Source: a bacterium C-53 (GTDB lineage Bacteria; Bacillota; Clostridia; Lachnospirales; Lachnospiraceae). From it: DNA of 64,000 bases. The position numbers and the translations under genes were made by a program. The notes below the pieces were generated by a model. That model saw only the letters and a program-made list of their open reading frames with translations. It had not been told where the DNA came from and ran no database searches. This document shows, one piece after another, positions 1 through 8,901 of the stretch. The DNA lies in assembly GCA_003612525.1 (NCBI GenBank), contig RAZD01000014.1, positions 29,121 through 93,120 of the forward strand, written 5' to 3'. Position 1 is the stretch's first letter; the number at the start of each line of letters is the position of its first letter.

Positions 1-1103
1 TCGGCACTCACATCAGGCAGCGCAGCCACGCCATATTCATACGGGAAATTTCCACTTGCCTCCGCCATTGCAAGCTTCTCAAATATATCCGTCGTTGCGA
101 TTGTAAATACTGTTTTTCCCTCAAGAAATTCATCTACAATGCTTTGATAACTGACTTCCTTTGAATCAATTGAAAAAAACTGGTTCAGTTCCTGATAGAC
201 GGTAAGGCATTTTAAGGCATTTTCATTATAAATATCCATCACGGTCTCATCATCGCCTGCATCCGAGCCGATACTGATATAATTTCCAACCATAAAGTAA
301 TTATAGAAGATATCGGAAACATCCCATTTAAAGACGGCTTCCACATTTTCCGGCGCATTGTATTCGACTGCAAACGTTAATATATCATCAAGGGAAGAAG
401 GTATCAACTCATTCATGCGCTGCGTTACTTCCTCTTCCGGTATTTCTCTGTCCACAGAGTCAGAAACAGTATTGTCCGGCATATCGCCCTCGTCCGCTTC
501 CATAAGCGCCGCATCGCCTGCTGCATCGGCTGCCGCCTGCGCTGCCTCTCCCTCCGCCGCATCAGCCTCCGCCTGTATCCGGTCTCTTGCCATTTCCCTG
601 ATATAAGTCTTATTAAATAGCAGAAACGCTGTCTCATAATACAGCGGATATGCCACATTTTCCCCCTGAAAGCTCACTGCATCAAGCGCCGCTTTCGGAA
701 AATGGTCTGAATTAAGAATCCCCTCCGCATCGGCGGCCTTCACCGCAAGTCCCGATAAATATGCCTTTTCCAGATTCCCGTTATTGACAATATAGACATC
801 AGGCGCTTTTGCGCCGTCAACCGATTCTCTGTTGATCTGCTCAAGATACTCAAGGCCGGATACAAGAACCGGCTCTATTTTCACTTTGTATTTTTCCTGA
901 TAAGCAACCGCCTGGCTTGTCAGATAACCGGTTAAGGCCTCATCTGCATACCACAGCACAAGGCTTTCATCATATCGTTTTCCAAATATGCCGCCATATC
1001 CACCCTCATCATTTCCCGGCCGCGTCACGGAAAGAAACACAAGCAGGACACTCATGAAAAAGACAAGCAGCGCAGACAGTCCTTTTTCTTTATACCATCT
1101 CAT
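1..1103 (-). CDS. Partial membrane-anchored extracellular solute-binding protein
   Basis: The gene runs off the left edge, so only about 367 N-terminal codons are visible. An N-terminal hydrophobic segment (about residues 9-25) without a lipobox cysteine suggests a membrane-anchored extracellular domain. The following sequence resembles ABC-type solute-binding proteins (LVLWYADEALTGYL, then DVYIVNNGNLEKAYLSG, then YPLYYETAFLLFNKTYI). An Ala/Asp/Glu-rich insert at roughly residues 175-225 interrupts the fold and is unusual. Its ATG overlaps the TGA of argD as ATGA, so translation is probably coupled to the arginine operon. The ligand cannot be named. Family assignment is by reading only. Confidence 0.7.
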   Translation of the reverse strand, partial: MRWYKEKGLSALLVFFMSVLLVFLSVTRPGNDEGGYGGIFGKRYDESLVLWYADEALTGYLTSQAVAYQEKYKVKIEPVLVSGLEYLEQINRESVDGAKAPDVYIVNNGNLEKAYLSGLAVKAADAEGILNSDHFPKAALDAVSFQGENVAYPLYYETAFLLFNKTYIREMARDRIQAEADAAEGEAAQAAADAAGDAALMEADEGDMPDNTVSDSVDREIPEEEVTQRMNELIPSSLDDILTFAVEYNAPENVEAVFKWDVSDIFYNYFMVGNYISIGSDAGDDETVMDIYNENALKCLTVYQELNQFFSIDSKEVSYQSIVDEFLEGKTVFTIATTDIFEKLAMAEASGNFPYEYGVAALPDVSA

Positions 1104-2290
1104 ATGTTTAATACTTTCTCCAATTTTTCGATCATTTCATCAATTTCTTTCTTCCCGGCCACAAGCGGAGGAAGGAAACGGAGCGTATGATTTCCCGCCG
1201 TTATCACAAGAAGCCCTGCATCCTGCGCCTTTAAAACCACTTTGCCGGGATCACAGTCAAATTGCAGCCCCTGCATAAATCCTACGCCTCTGCGCTCCTT
1301 AATACAATCATACTTCTCCACAAGTCCATCCAGTTTCTCCATAAAATACGGCGCAACTTCTTTCACATGACCAATCAGATCTTCCTCTTCAAACAAATCA
1401 AATACTTTGCTTACCGCCGCGCATGCAAACGGATTGCCGCCGTAAGTCGTACCGTGGTCTCCCGGCACAAGTGAACCGGACGCGACCTTCGAAGTCATAA
1501 GAAATGCGCCCACGGGAACCCCGCATCCCAGCGCTTTTGCAGATGCCATAATATCCGGCTTCACGCCATACATCTGCCAAGCAAACATCTCGCCGCACCT
1601 GCCCATGCCGCACTGAACTTCATCGAGAATCAACAGAATATCCTTCTGATCACAGATTTCCCTGACTCCTTCAATAAATCCTTTATCCGCCGGATAAATA
1701 CCGCCTTCCCCCTGCACTGTTTCCATAATAACAGCGCATGTCTTTTCATTGACAAGTGACTTCACACTCTCAAGATCATTAAACTGCGCAAATTTCACAT
1801 GACCGATCATCGGCCGGAAAGCCTCCCTGTAATGCGCATTTCCTGTTACGGACAGAGCGCCCATGCTTCTGCCATGAAAAGAATGCTCCATCGCTATGAT
1901 TTCATGATCGGTTCTGCCGTCTTTTCTATATGCATACTTTCTCGCCGTCTTGATTGCTCCCTCAATTGCCTCCGTACCGCTGTTTGTAAAAAACACCTTG
2001 TCCATGCCGGAAGCATGAACCAGCTTTTTCGCTGCATCGATTGCAGGAACATTGTAATAAAGATTTGACGTATGAAGAATCCTGTCAATCTGTTCCTTTA
2101 ATGCATCGTTATATTTCTGATTCCCGTATCCGAGCGCAAATACACCGATGCCGGATGCAAAATCCAGGTATTTTTTTCCGGTCATGTCATATAGATATAT
2201 ACCATCGGCCTTCTCAAAAACAATCGGATAACGATTGTATGTATGAAGCAGGACTTCCTCCGCTTCCTTTATATATTCCTGCTGTGTCAT
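1100..2290 (-). CDS. argD: Acetylornithine aminotransferase
   Basis: This PLP-dependent class III aminotransferase converts N-acetylglutamate semialdehyde to N-acetylornithine in cytoplasmic arginine synthesis. The 396-residue length is normal. Visible family signatures are TNSGTEAIEGAIKTARKY, the LILDEVQCGMGR block, and the Schiff-base lysine in SAKALGCGVPVGAF. It follows argB by about 20 bases in the same direction, consistent with one transcript. The stop codon overlaps the start of the next gene. Specificity for acetylornithine over other omega-amino acids rests on the operon context. Confidence 0.95.
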   Translation of the reverse strand: MTQQEYIKEAEEVLLHTYNRYPIVFEKADGIYLYDMTGKKYLDFASGIGVFALGYGNQKYNDALKEQIDRILHTSNLYYNVPAIDAAKKLVHASGMDKVFFTNSGTEAIEGAIKTARKYAYRKDGRTDHEIIAMEHSFHGRSMGALSVTGNAHYREAFRPMIGHVKFAQFNDLESVKSLVNEKTCAVIMETVQGEGGIYPADKGFIEGVREICDQKDILLILDEVQCGMGRCGEMFAWQMYGVKPDIMASAKALGCGVPVGAFLMTSKVASGSLVPGDHGTTYGGNPFACAAVSKVFDLFEEEDLIGHVKEVAPYFMEKLDGLVEKYDCIKERRGVGFMQGLQFDCDPGKVVLKAQDAGLLVITAGNHTLRFLPPLVAGKKEIDEMIEKLEKVLNI

Positions 2291-2310
2291 GTCAAATCCT
2301 TTCCTTTCTG

Positions 2311-3195
2311 TTACTGAGCCGCATCATCGGGCATAATACATGTGCCGATTCCCTTATTCGTAAAGATCTCCAAAAGCAGACAATGCAGAATGCGTCCGTC
2401 AAGAATATGCACATTATTCACTCCGTTTTCAATCGCATCGATACAACTGTAAAGCTTTGGCAGCATTCCGCCGCCGATGATTCCGTCTTTTAGAAGCTCC
2501 TCCGCCTGTGAAGCGGTAAGCCTTGATAAAAAAGAGCTCTTATCATTGATATCCCTGTAAAGCCCTTCTATATCCGTAAGAAATGCAAGTTTCTCGGCCT
2601 TCACTGCTTTTGCCACCGCGCATGCGGCATCGTCCGCATTAATATTATAGGTATGAAAATCATCATCCATTCCGACAGGCGCGACAATCGGAAGAAAATC
2701 TTTTTCCAGAAGGTCAAAAAGCACCTTCGGATTCACATCCGTGATCTCCCCGACATATCCAATGTCCTCCCCGTCCGAAAATCTTTTTTTCACTTTCAGG
2801 AGGCCGCCATCCTTTCCACTGACTCCGACTGCATTGACGCCCAGCTCCTGCACCATCTGTACAAGCCCTTTATTTACCTTATTCAAAACCATCTCTGCAA
2901 TTTCCATTGTATCCGCATCCGTAACGCGAAGACCATTTACAAACTTAGGCTCCATGCCTATTTTTCCTACCCAGCGGCTGATCTCCTTCCCGCCGCCATG
3001 TACAATAATCGGCTTAAATCCAACAAGCTTTAACAAAGTGACATCCTTCACCACATTTTTCTTAAGTTCCTCACTTGTCATTGCGCTCCCGCCGTATTTG
3101 ACAACGATAATCCTCCTGTTAAACTTCTGTATATATGGCAGCGCCTCGATTAAAACCTCGGCTTTCTGCATTACTTCGCTCATTTCCTGATCCAT
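2311..3195 (-). CDS. argB: Acetylglutamate kinase
   Basis: This amino acid kinase family enzyme phosphorylates N-acetylglutamate, the second step of the acetylated arginine route. The nucleotide-binding Lys-Gly-Gly motif (VVKYGGSAM) and [11 protein letters not shown] are near the N terminus, and the C-terminal substrate-binding part ([14 protein letters not shown]) is intact. The 294-residue length fits. It lies between argJ and argD in the operon. This enzyme is often feedback-inhibited by arginine, but the sequence alone does not show whether that holds here. Confidence 0.95.
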   Translation of the reverse strand: MDQEMSEVMQKAEVLIEALPYIQKFNRRIIVVKYGGSAMTSEELKKNVVKDVTLLKLVGFKPIIVHGGGKEISRWVGKIGMEPKFVNGLRVTDADTMEIAEMVLNKVNKGLVQMVQELGVNAVGVSGKDGGLLKVKKRFSDGEDIGYVGEITDVNPKVLFDLLEKDFLPIVAPVGMDDDFHTYNINADDAACAVAKAVKAEKLAFLTDIEGLYRDINDKSSFLSRLTASQAEELLKDGIIGGGMLPKLYSCIDAIENGVNNVHILDGRILHCLLLEIFTNKGIGTCIMPDDAAQ

Positions 3196-3250
3196 TCTGC
3201 TCTTTCCCTTTCCTTATTTTCCATCATGCAGTTTAGAGTACGCCGCCAGC

Positions 3251-4483
3251 TTAACTCCTGTAATCCGCATTAATCTTTACATAATCGTAAGTCAGATCGC
3301 ATCCCCACGCCGTCGCCTGCGCATCTCCCATCTTCATATCGGCAAGCACCGTGACTTCCTTCCCTGAAAGTATTTTTGCCGCCAGCTCCTCACTGTAATC
3401 CATTGTGACGCCGTCCTTATATACCAGGACGCTTCCAAACTCACTCTCAAATGACAACTCCATCTTTTCCGGTTCAAACACAGCGCCGGAATAGCCAAGC
3501 GCACACAGAAATCTCCCCCAGTTCGCATCACACCCAAAAACCGCCGCTTTCGCAAGGGAGGACGTAATCACCGATTTGCTGAGCAGTACCGCATTCTCCT
3601 TTGTATCCGCATGAATAACTTTGCAGGTAAATAGCTTTGACGCTCCCTCTCCGTCACCTGCCATCATTCTGGCAAGTGTCTCATTTACAGTATGAAGCGC
3701 TTTTACAAAGCGCTCATAATCCTCATTTTTCTCCGTAATCGTCCGGTTGCCCGCAAGCCCGTTCGCAAGGCATAAAAGCGTATCATTCGTCGATGTGTCT
3801 CCATCCACGGAGATCATGTTGAACGTATCCTTCACATCCTCGCTCAAAGCCTCTTTAAGAAGCTCCTTTGTAATGGACACGTCCGTTGTCACATAAGCCA
3901 GCATTGTGCACATATTCGGATGAATCATTCCCGATCCTTTGCTCATTCCGCCGATTGTGACGGTCTTACCGTCAATCTCAACTTTTACCGCCGCCTCCTT
4001 TGGAATCGTATCCGTCGTCATGATCGCGCAGGCCGCCTTATGTCCGTCCTCAGGCGTATCTCCCAAAGCAGCCGCCAGCGACTTAACACCGTTTTTAATC
4101 CTGTCCATCGGAAGCTGCATGCCTATGACTCCCGTCGAACCCAACAATACAGAATCCATCGGTATGGACAACTCTTTTGCTGCCTGCTCCGCCGTCTCTT
4201 CACAGTATTGCATTCCCTGCTGCCCGGTTCCTGCATTTGCGATTCCCGCATTTACTACAACCGCATGCACGCAGGCAGAGTCTTCGACAATCTTCCTGTC
4301 CCATACCACAGGCGCCGCCTTTACTACATTTGTTGTAAATGTACCGGCCGCTATGCAGGGCGTCTCCGAATAAACCATCGCCATATCATCTCTGCCCTCA
4401 TATTTAATCCCTGCCGCTGCCGCTGCCGCCTGAAAGCCTTTCGCCGCGGTTACACCGCCTTCTATCCGTACCATATGAATCAA
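3251..4483 (-). CDS. argJ: Bifunctional glutamate N-acetyltransferase / N-acetylornithine acetyltransferase
   Basis: ArgJ recycles the acetyl group from acetylornithine to glutamate and, in bifunctional forms, also makes acetylglutamate from acetyl-CoA. It is made as one chain that cuts itself before a conserved threonine. The cleavage motif is present as KGSGMIHPNMCTML, with Cys rather than the common Ala before the catalytic Thr. I chose a TTG start (M-I-H-M-V-R-I) because GGAG sits 5 bases upstream; an ATG nine bases further in (4474) is the alternative. A longer frame to 4525 exists but its extra N terminus looks non-native. Confidence 0.92.
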   Translation of the reverse strand: MIHMVRIEGGVTAAKGFQAAAAAAGIKYEGRDDMAMVYSETPCIAAGTFTTNVVKAAPVVWDRKIVEDSACVHAVVVNAGIANAGTGQQGMQYCEETAEQAAKELSIPMDSVLLGSTGVIGMQLPMDRIKNGVKSLAAALGDTPEDGHKAACAIMTTDTIPKEAAVKVEIDGKTVTIGGMSKGSGMIHPNMCTMLAYVTTDVSITKELLKEALSEDVKDTFNMISVDGDTSTNDTLLCLANGLAGNRTITEKNEDYERFVKALHTVNETLARMMAGDGEGASKLFTCKVIHADTKENAVLLSKSVITSSLAKAAVFGCDANWGRFLCALGYSGAVFEPEKMELSFESEFGSVLVYKDGVTMDYSEELAAKILSGKEVTVLADMKMGDAQATAWGCDLTYDYVKINADYRS

Positions 4484-4567
4484 CCATACTCCTTTCTCAA
4501 CGTGCAAAACTGTACCCAAAAGCACTGCTTTGCGGATTCAAAAATTTCATTTCTATATTTTATTAAG

Positions 4568-5032
4568 CTATATTTCCGCATTAAATCTCACAATATTTTC
4601 CGTATTCAACACAAAATCATAGTAATTCAGATCCTGACGCGCCGTCCAGCCAATTCCCCTCCAAAATGAATTTCCGATATCATTCTTTGTAAACGCAATG
4701 AGGGAAACCTTATTGATTTTCTCCTTTTTCAGCGCACTCATCGCAGCAACTACCATTGCCTTTCCAATTCCGCGCTTTCTGTAATCTTCCCGCACGCAGA
4801 CATGATAAAAGCATCCGCGCCGTCCGTCATGGCCACAGAGAATTGCGCCTACGATTTCCTTTCCGTCGACAGCCACAATGCTTGTGGACGGATTGCGCTT
4901 CAGAAATGCTTCCACACCTTCACGGCTGTCATCAATGCTTCGGATGGCAAATCCCCTGATCGTCATCCAGAGACGGTATACACCATCATAATCTTCAATT
5001 GTCATTACCCTGACTTCAATATTATCCACCAT
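4568..5032 (-). CDS. GNAT N-acetyltransferase inside the arginine operon
   Basis: A 154-residue single GNAT domain with the acetyl-CoA pyrophosphate loop (REDYRKRGIGKAM, the Q/RxxGxG/A motif) near residue 87. It lies between argC and argJ with short gaps, so it is co-transcribed with arginine genes. The position invites the idea of an ArgA-like acetylglutamate synthase, but the domain gives no substrate information and argJ may already supply that activity. Treat it as a GNAT enzyme of unknown substrate that is co-regulated with arginine synthesis. Confidence 0.85.
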   Translation of the reverse strand: MVDNIEVRVMTIEDYDGVYRLWMTIRGFAIRSIDDSREGVEAFLKRNPSTSIVAVDGKEIVGAILCGHDGRRGCFYHVCVREDYRKRGIGKAMVVAAMSALKKEKINKVSLIAFTKNDIGNSFWRGIGWTARQDLNYYDFVLNTENIVRFNAEI

Positions 5033-5053
5033 TTATCTCCACATTTCTCACAT

Positions 5054-6094
5054 CTAAGGGAACATCGGAATCAGTTGCAGCCCTTCTGTCTCAGGAAGGC
5101 CAAACATCAGATTCATATTCTGAACCGCCTGTCCTGCCGCTCCCTTCACGATATTGTCAAGCGCCCCCATCATGACCACACGGTTTGTGCGGGAATCCGT
5201 TTTAAAATTAATATCCACATAATTGCTGCCTTCCACCCATTTTGTCTCAGGACAGACATCTATGTCAAGCACACGTACGAAACATTCATCCGCATAGTAT
5301 TTGTCATAGACCGCTCTGATCTCTTCATATGTAATGTTTCTGCAAAGGTCTGCATATGCCGTTACAAGGATGCCGCGGTTCATTGGAACAAGGTGCGGCG
5401 TAAAAATAAGCTTCACATCTTTTCCGCACGCATAAGAAAGCTGTTCCTCTATTTCCGGCGTATGACGGTGCGTCAGAACTCCATACGCTTTGATATTTTC
5501 ATTGACCTCGCAGAAAAGATTATCCGTCTTCGCGCCTCTTCCGGCGCCTGATGTCCCTGATTTTGCATCAATAATTAATGTATTTGGATCAATCAGCCCC
5601 TCTTTCACAAGAGGATACGTCGTTAATATCGAACACGTCGTGTAGCATCCCGGATTCGCAAGAAGCCTTGTATTCCGAATCTGCTCCCGGTAAAGTTCAC
5701 AGAGTCCGTACACAGACTGTTCTAAAAGCTCCGGCGATTTATGTTCCATCTTATACCATTCTTCGTAGACTGATACATCTTTTATACGATAATCCGCACT
5801 CAAGTCGATAAACTTTGTTTTTGACAGAAGCGTTTCATTCAGCCGGGAAGCAAGATACCCCTGCGGCGTCGCCGTAAAGATCACATCCACCTGGCCCGCA
5901 AGCTCTTCCAGATGGTCATCCCTGCATATATCATCTACAATCCGAAACATATTCCGGTAAATCTCATAATACTTCTGATCTATATAACTTCTCGAACCGA
6001 GCCACTTGATTTCCACATCATGGTGATTCGCAAGGATACGCACCAGCTCGCCTCCCGCATAACCAGTCGCTCCGATAATTCCAGCTTTTATCAT
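5054..6094 (-). CDS. argC: N-acetyl-gamma-glutamyl-phosphate reductase
   Basis: This NADPH-dependent reductase performs the third step of arginine synthesis. The Rossmann motif GIIGATGYAGGELVR opens the protein and the catalytic cysteine is in LLANPGCYTTC. I set the start at M-I-K-A-G because it is preceded by GGAAAGGATG and fits the family's N terminus; a frame to 6163 adds 23 residues that do not. It is the first gene of the minus-strand arginine operon, behind a promoter overlapped by ARG-box-like palindromes. Confidence 0.95.
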   Translation of the reverse strand: MIKAGIIGATGYAGGELVRILANHHDVEIKWLGSRSYIDQKYYEIYRNMFRIVDDICRDDHLEELAGQVDVIFTATPQGYLASRLNETLLSKTKFIDLSADYRIKDVSVYEEWYKMEHKSPELLEQSVYGLCELYREQIRNTRLLANPGCYTTCSILTTYPLVKEGLIDPNTLIIDAKSGTSGAGRGAKTDNLFCEVNENIKAYGVLTHRHTPEIEEQLSYACGKDVKLIFTPHLVPMNRGILVTAYADLCRNITYEEIRAVYDKYYADECFVRVLDIDVCPETKWVEGSNYVDINFKTDSRTNRVVMMGALDNIVKGAAGQAVQNMNLMFGLPETEGLQLIPMFP

Positions 6095-6209
6095 ATCTTC
6101 ATCCTTTCCTTCCTGCTGCCAAATATACAAAAGGCGCTCTTCCGACACTTTACTATAGCGCAATTGCCGGCGAAAAACAATCCTCCGTCCCCGTCCTGTT
6201 TTTTACTAT

Positions 6210-6244
6210 TGTATAAATATACATTAATTTTGTATAATATGCAA
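6210..6244 (-). promoter_or_regulatory. argC promoter overlapped by two ARG-box-like palindromes
   Basis: On the minus strand TTGCAT (6239-6244) and TATATT (6216-6221) are 17 bases apart, a good sigma-A promoter. Two dyads coincide with these boxes: TGTATAAATATACA at 6210-6223 over the -10 and TTGTATAATATGCAA at 6230-6244 over the -35. Their centres are about 21 bases apart, the spacing typical of paired ArgR sites. ArgR control is inferred; no argR gene lies in the window. Confidence 0.75.
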
Positions 6245-6306
6245 GATTAATTTTTGTTTTATGCAGTTTGTACGAGATCTGTTTTATAAAAATACATATT
6301 TTCTGC

Positions 6307-6335
6307 TTGCATATTCCTGTCGGATGATGTATATT
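6307..6335 (+). promoter_or_regulatory. argG promoter
   Basis: TTGCAT (6307-6312), a 17-base spacer and TATATT (6330-6335) match the argC promoter hexamers exactly. Flanking sequence (TTGCATATTCC, TGTATATTGTTTCA) holds weaker ARG-box half sites. The predicted leader is about 55 bases. This completes a divergent regulatory region of about 300 bases between argC and argG; I see no other gene in it. Confidence 0.65.
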
Positions 6336-6396
6336 GTTTCAAGACAAAATAAATTGTATTTAAGCAGGAATTTATATCACAAGGAAAGGAACCATT

Positions 6397-7614
6397 ATGA
6401 AAGAAAAAGTTGTTTTAGCTTACTCCGGCGGACTTGATACAACTGCTATCATTCCCTGGCTGAAAGAAAATTTTGATTACGAAGTCATCTGTGTCTGTGT
6501 GGACTGCGGACAGGGCAATGAACTGGACGGACTTGAGGAAAGGGCAAAATTATGCGGTGCGCAAAAATTATATATTGAAGACGTAACAGATGAATTCTGT
6601 GACGAATACATCATTCCCTGCGTGCAGGGCCATGCCGTATATGAAAACAAATACCTTCTCGGAACTTCAATGGCAAGGCCGGTTATTGCGAAACGCCTCG
6701 TGGAAATTGCACGCAAGGAAGGTGCGGCGGCAATCTGCCACGGCGCAACCGGAAAAGGCAACGACCAGATTCGTTTTGAGCTTGGCATCAAGGCGCTTGC
6801 TCCCGATCTGAAAATTATTGCAGCATGGAGAAATGATAAGTGGACGCTCGATTCCCGTGAATCGGAAATCGAATACTGCAGGCAGCATGGCATCGATCTG
6901 CCGTTCTCTGCCGACAGCAGTTATAGCCGCGACCGCAATTTATGGCACATCAGCCATGAAGGACTCGAACTGGAAGACCCGGCAAGCGAACCGAATTACG
7001 ATCATCTTCTCGTGCTCGGAACAACGCCTGAAAAGGCACCTGAAGAGGGAGAATACGTTACGATGACTTTCGAAAAAGGCGTTCCGAAAAGCGTAAATGG
7101 AAAAGAAATGAAAGTCTCCGACATTATCCGCGAGTTAAACCGCCTCGGCGGAAAACATGGCATCGGAATCGCTGATATCGTTGAAAACCGTGTTGTAGGC
7201 ATGAAATCACGCGGCGTTTACGAGACTCCGGGCGGAACGATTCTCTACGAAGCGCATCAACAGCTTGAGGAACTTATTCTCGACAGAGACACTTACCGTG
7301 AAAAGGAAGAAATGGGAAATAAGCTTGCACAGATCGTATATGAAGGAAAATGGTTCACGCCTCTTTGCAAAGCTACAATCGCCTTTATCCGGTCCACACA
7401 GGAATATGTAACCGGTGAAGTCAAATTTAAGCTTTACAAAGGAAATATTATCAAAGCCGGCACCACCTCCCCGTATTCTCTCTACAATGAAAGTATCGCA
7501 TCTTTCACCACCGGAGATCTTTACGACCATCATGACGCAGAAGGATTTATCAACCTCTTTGGTCTTTCCTGCAAAGTACGCGCTATGAAAATGCAGGAAA
7601 CAGAACAGAAATAA
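6397..7614 (+). CDS. argG: Argininosuccinate synthase
   Basis: ArgG condenses citrulline and aspartate at the expense of ATP. The N-terminal ATP pyrophosphatase loop AYSGGLDTT is present, followed by conserved blocks such as GATGKGNDQIRFE and PFSADSSYSRDRNLWHIS. The 405-residue length is normal. The start follows AAGGAAAGG. It is divergent from the argC operon and is the only arg gene on the plus strand here. No argH follows, so the last step must be encoded elsewhere. Confidence 0.96.
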   Translation: MKEKVVLAYSGGLDTTAIIPWLKENFDYEVICVCVDCGQGNELDGLEERAKLCGAQKLYIEDVTDEFCDEYIIPCVQGHAVYENKYLLGTSMARPVIAKRLVEIARKEGAAAICHGATGKGNDQIRFELGIKALAPDLKIIAAWRNDKWTLDSRESEIEYCRQHGIDLPFSADSSYSRDRNLWHISHEGLELEDPASEPNYDHLLVLGTTPEKAPEEGEYVTMTFEKGVPKSVNGKEMKVSDIIRELNRLGGKHGIGIADIVENRVVGMKSRGVYETPGGTILYEAHQQLEELILDRDTYREKEEMGNKLAQIVYEGKWFTPLCKATIAFIRSTQEYVTGEVKFKLYKGNIIKAGTTSPYSLYNESIASFTTGDLYDHHDAEGFINLFGLSCKVRAMKMQETEQK

Positions 7615-7627
7615 CGCGTATCATTCA

Positions 7628-7667
7628 CAGGCCTTGAGCATTCTTTCAGGATGCTTAAGGCCTGTTT
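7628..7667 (+). terminator. Intrinsic terminator after argG
   Basis: A 14-base stem (CAGGCCTTGAGCAT pairing with ATGCTTAAGGCCTG, one G-T pair) with a nine-base loop, followed by TTT. It lies 14 bases after the argG stop. Confidence 0.8.
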
Positions 7668-7783
7668 GATTCCAATTATGAGAATTGACGAAAACATTGG
7701 TTTTATGATACTATAGCTTATAGATATGAAGGTCAAAAGATAAGGCCGTAAAGTCTACTGCTGGAAAGGAACTCTTTTGATTT

Positions 7784-8080
7784 ATGGACTTATTCAGAAT
7801 TTTAATTATTTACCTTATTGTTATAAATACAATCAGTTTTCTCATTATGGGAATTGATAAACAGAAAGCCAGGAAACATGCATTCCGTATCCCGGAATCT
7901 ACCCTGTTCTTTCTGGCATTTATCGGGGGCGCCATTGGTTCAATTGCAGGTATGTATCTCTTCCATCACAAAACGCGTCATCTCACTTTTGTACTTGGAA
8001 TGCCGCTTATTCTTATCCTGCATATTCTTGCCGGTCTCTGGTATCATTATTATTCACCGTTTACAATTAAGATAATGTGA
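7784..8080 (+). CDS. DUF1294 family small membrane protein
   Basis: A 98-residue protein with three or four hydrophobic segments and the DUF1294 signature (MGIDKQKARK, then FLAFIGGAIGSIAGM, then HHKTRH). The biochemical role of the family is unknown. GGAAAGG lies upstream of the ATG, and a TTGACG box with GATACT 16 bases downstream (from 7685) may be its promoter. The LytTR regulator begins 22 bases after its stop, so the two may be co-transcribed. Confidence 0.8.
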   Translation: MDLFRILIIYLIVINTISFLIMGIDKQKARKHAFRIPESTLFFLAFIGGAIGSIAGMYLFHHKTRHLTFVLGMPLILILHILAGLWYHYYSPFTIKIM

Positions 8081-8102
8081 TTTTTTCAGAGGAGCATATT
8101 TT

Positions 8103-8834
8103 ATGGGGACTTATATTGCTGTCTGTGACGACAACATGGCGGACAGAAAACAAATGGAACGTCTGTTGGGACGTGAATCCGATATCCGTTTAAATGATAC
8201 CGGAGTGTTGTACATAGACTCGTACGGGAGTGAAGACGCGCTTTTAAAAACTCCCATGAAATACGATATGTTTTTTATTGATCTGACAGAAGGAACGCGT
8301 GACGGAATGGATGTTGCCACAACGCTTCGTTCGGACGGCGTTTTATGCCCTATTGTGCTGTGCTCATCCAAAATTAATTATCCCGAAAAGTATGGAAATA
8401 CTTCGGGATATCTTTATATGAATAAACCCATCCTCAAACAGGAATTATCGGACATGATCGATTATGCGATTGAGGAAAAGAAAAAGCGCGCACCTCTGAT
8501 TGAACTGCGCGATGACTACACAAAGACCACTTATTTTGTCACAGCCGATGAAATTATTTATCTCAAAGAGGAAAGCCATCAGGTTCATGCCATTATGACA
8601 AACGGACGTTCCGCTCTCTTTTATGGAACCCTTGACATTCCGCGGACATTTCTGCGCCCTTACCCCTTTTTCCTCTCTCTCGGATTTCACATTCTTCTCA
8701 ATATGAATTATATCAAAAGACGCTCCGGACGCTCCTTTGAAATGATAAACGGAGAACGTCTGCCTTTCAGCATTTTTGAACAGAAACGCATTCTAAACGC
8801 ATATATTGAATATAAGAAAGATGAAGTATCCTGA
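8103..8834 (+). CDS. LytTR-family response regulator
   Basis: A two-domain transcription regulator of 243 residues. The receiver domain has the acidic pair (VCDDN, near residues 8-11), a phospho-acceptor Asp in MFFIDLTEG and the conserved Lys in MNKPI. The C-terminal part (about 135-240) is a LytTR DNA-binding domain (ETFLR-like FLRPYPFFL, then NYIKRRSG). RBS AGAGGAG precedes the start. No histidine kinase gene is adjacent, so it is an orphan here. Target genes are unknown. Confidence 0.85.
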   Translation: MGTYIAVCDDNMADRKQMERLLGRESDIRLNDTGVLYIDSYGSEDALLKTPMKYDMFFIDLTEGTRDGMDVATTLRSDGVLCPIVLCSSKINYPEKYGNTSGYLYMNKPILKQELSDMIDYAIEEKKKRAPLIELRDDYTKTTYFVTADEIIYLKEESHQVHAIMTNGRSALFYGTLDIPRTFLRPYPFFLSLGFHILLNMNYIKRRSGRSFEMINGERLPFSIFEQKRILNAYIEYKKDEVS

Positions 8835-8872
8835 TTCGGATTCATGCTGTATTCCTGCAGCACGAATCCGAA
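8835..8872. repeat. Imperfect inverted repeat hairpin
   Basis: TTCGGATTCATGCTG pairs with CAGCACGAATCCGAA with one mismatch. There is no strong T tract on either side, so termination between the convergent neighbours is possible but not certain. A similar hairpin core (CGGATTCG and TGCTGCA) recurs near 11750. Confidence 0.6.
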
Positions 8873-8901
8873 AGTGAACAACAAATAATTGATGTGGGAT
8901 A

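Noticed and set aside
3920..4669. Plus-strand frames opposite argJ
   Set aside because: argJ is conserved and complete here; the antisense frames carry no motif or start signal.
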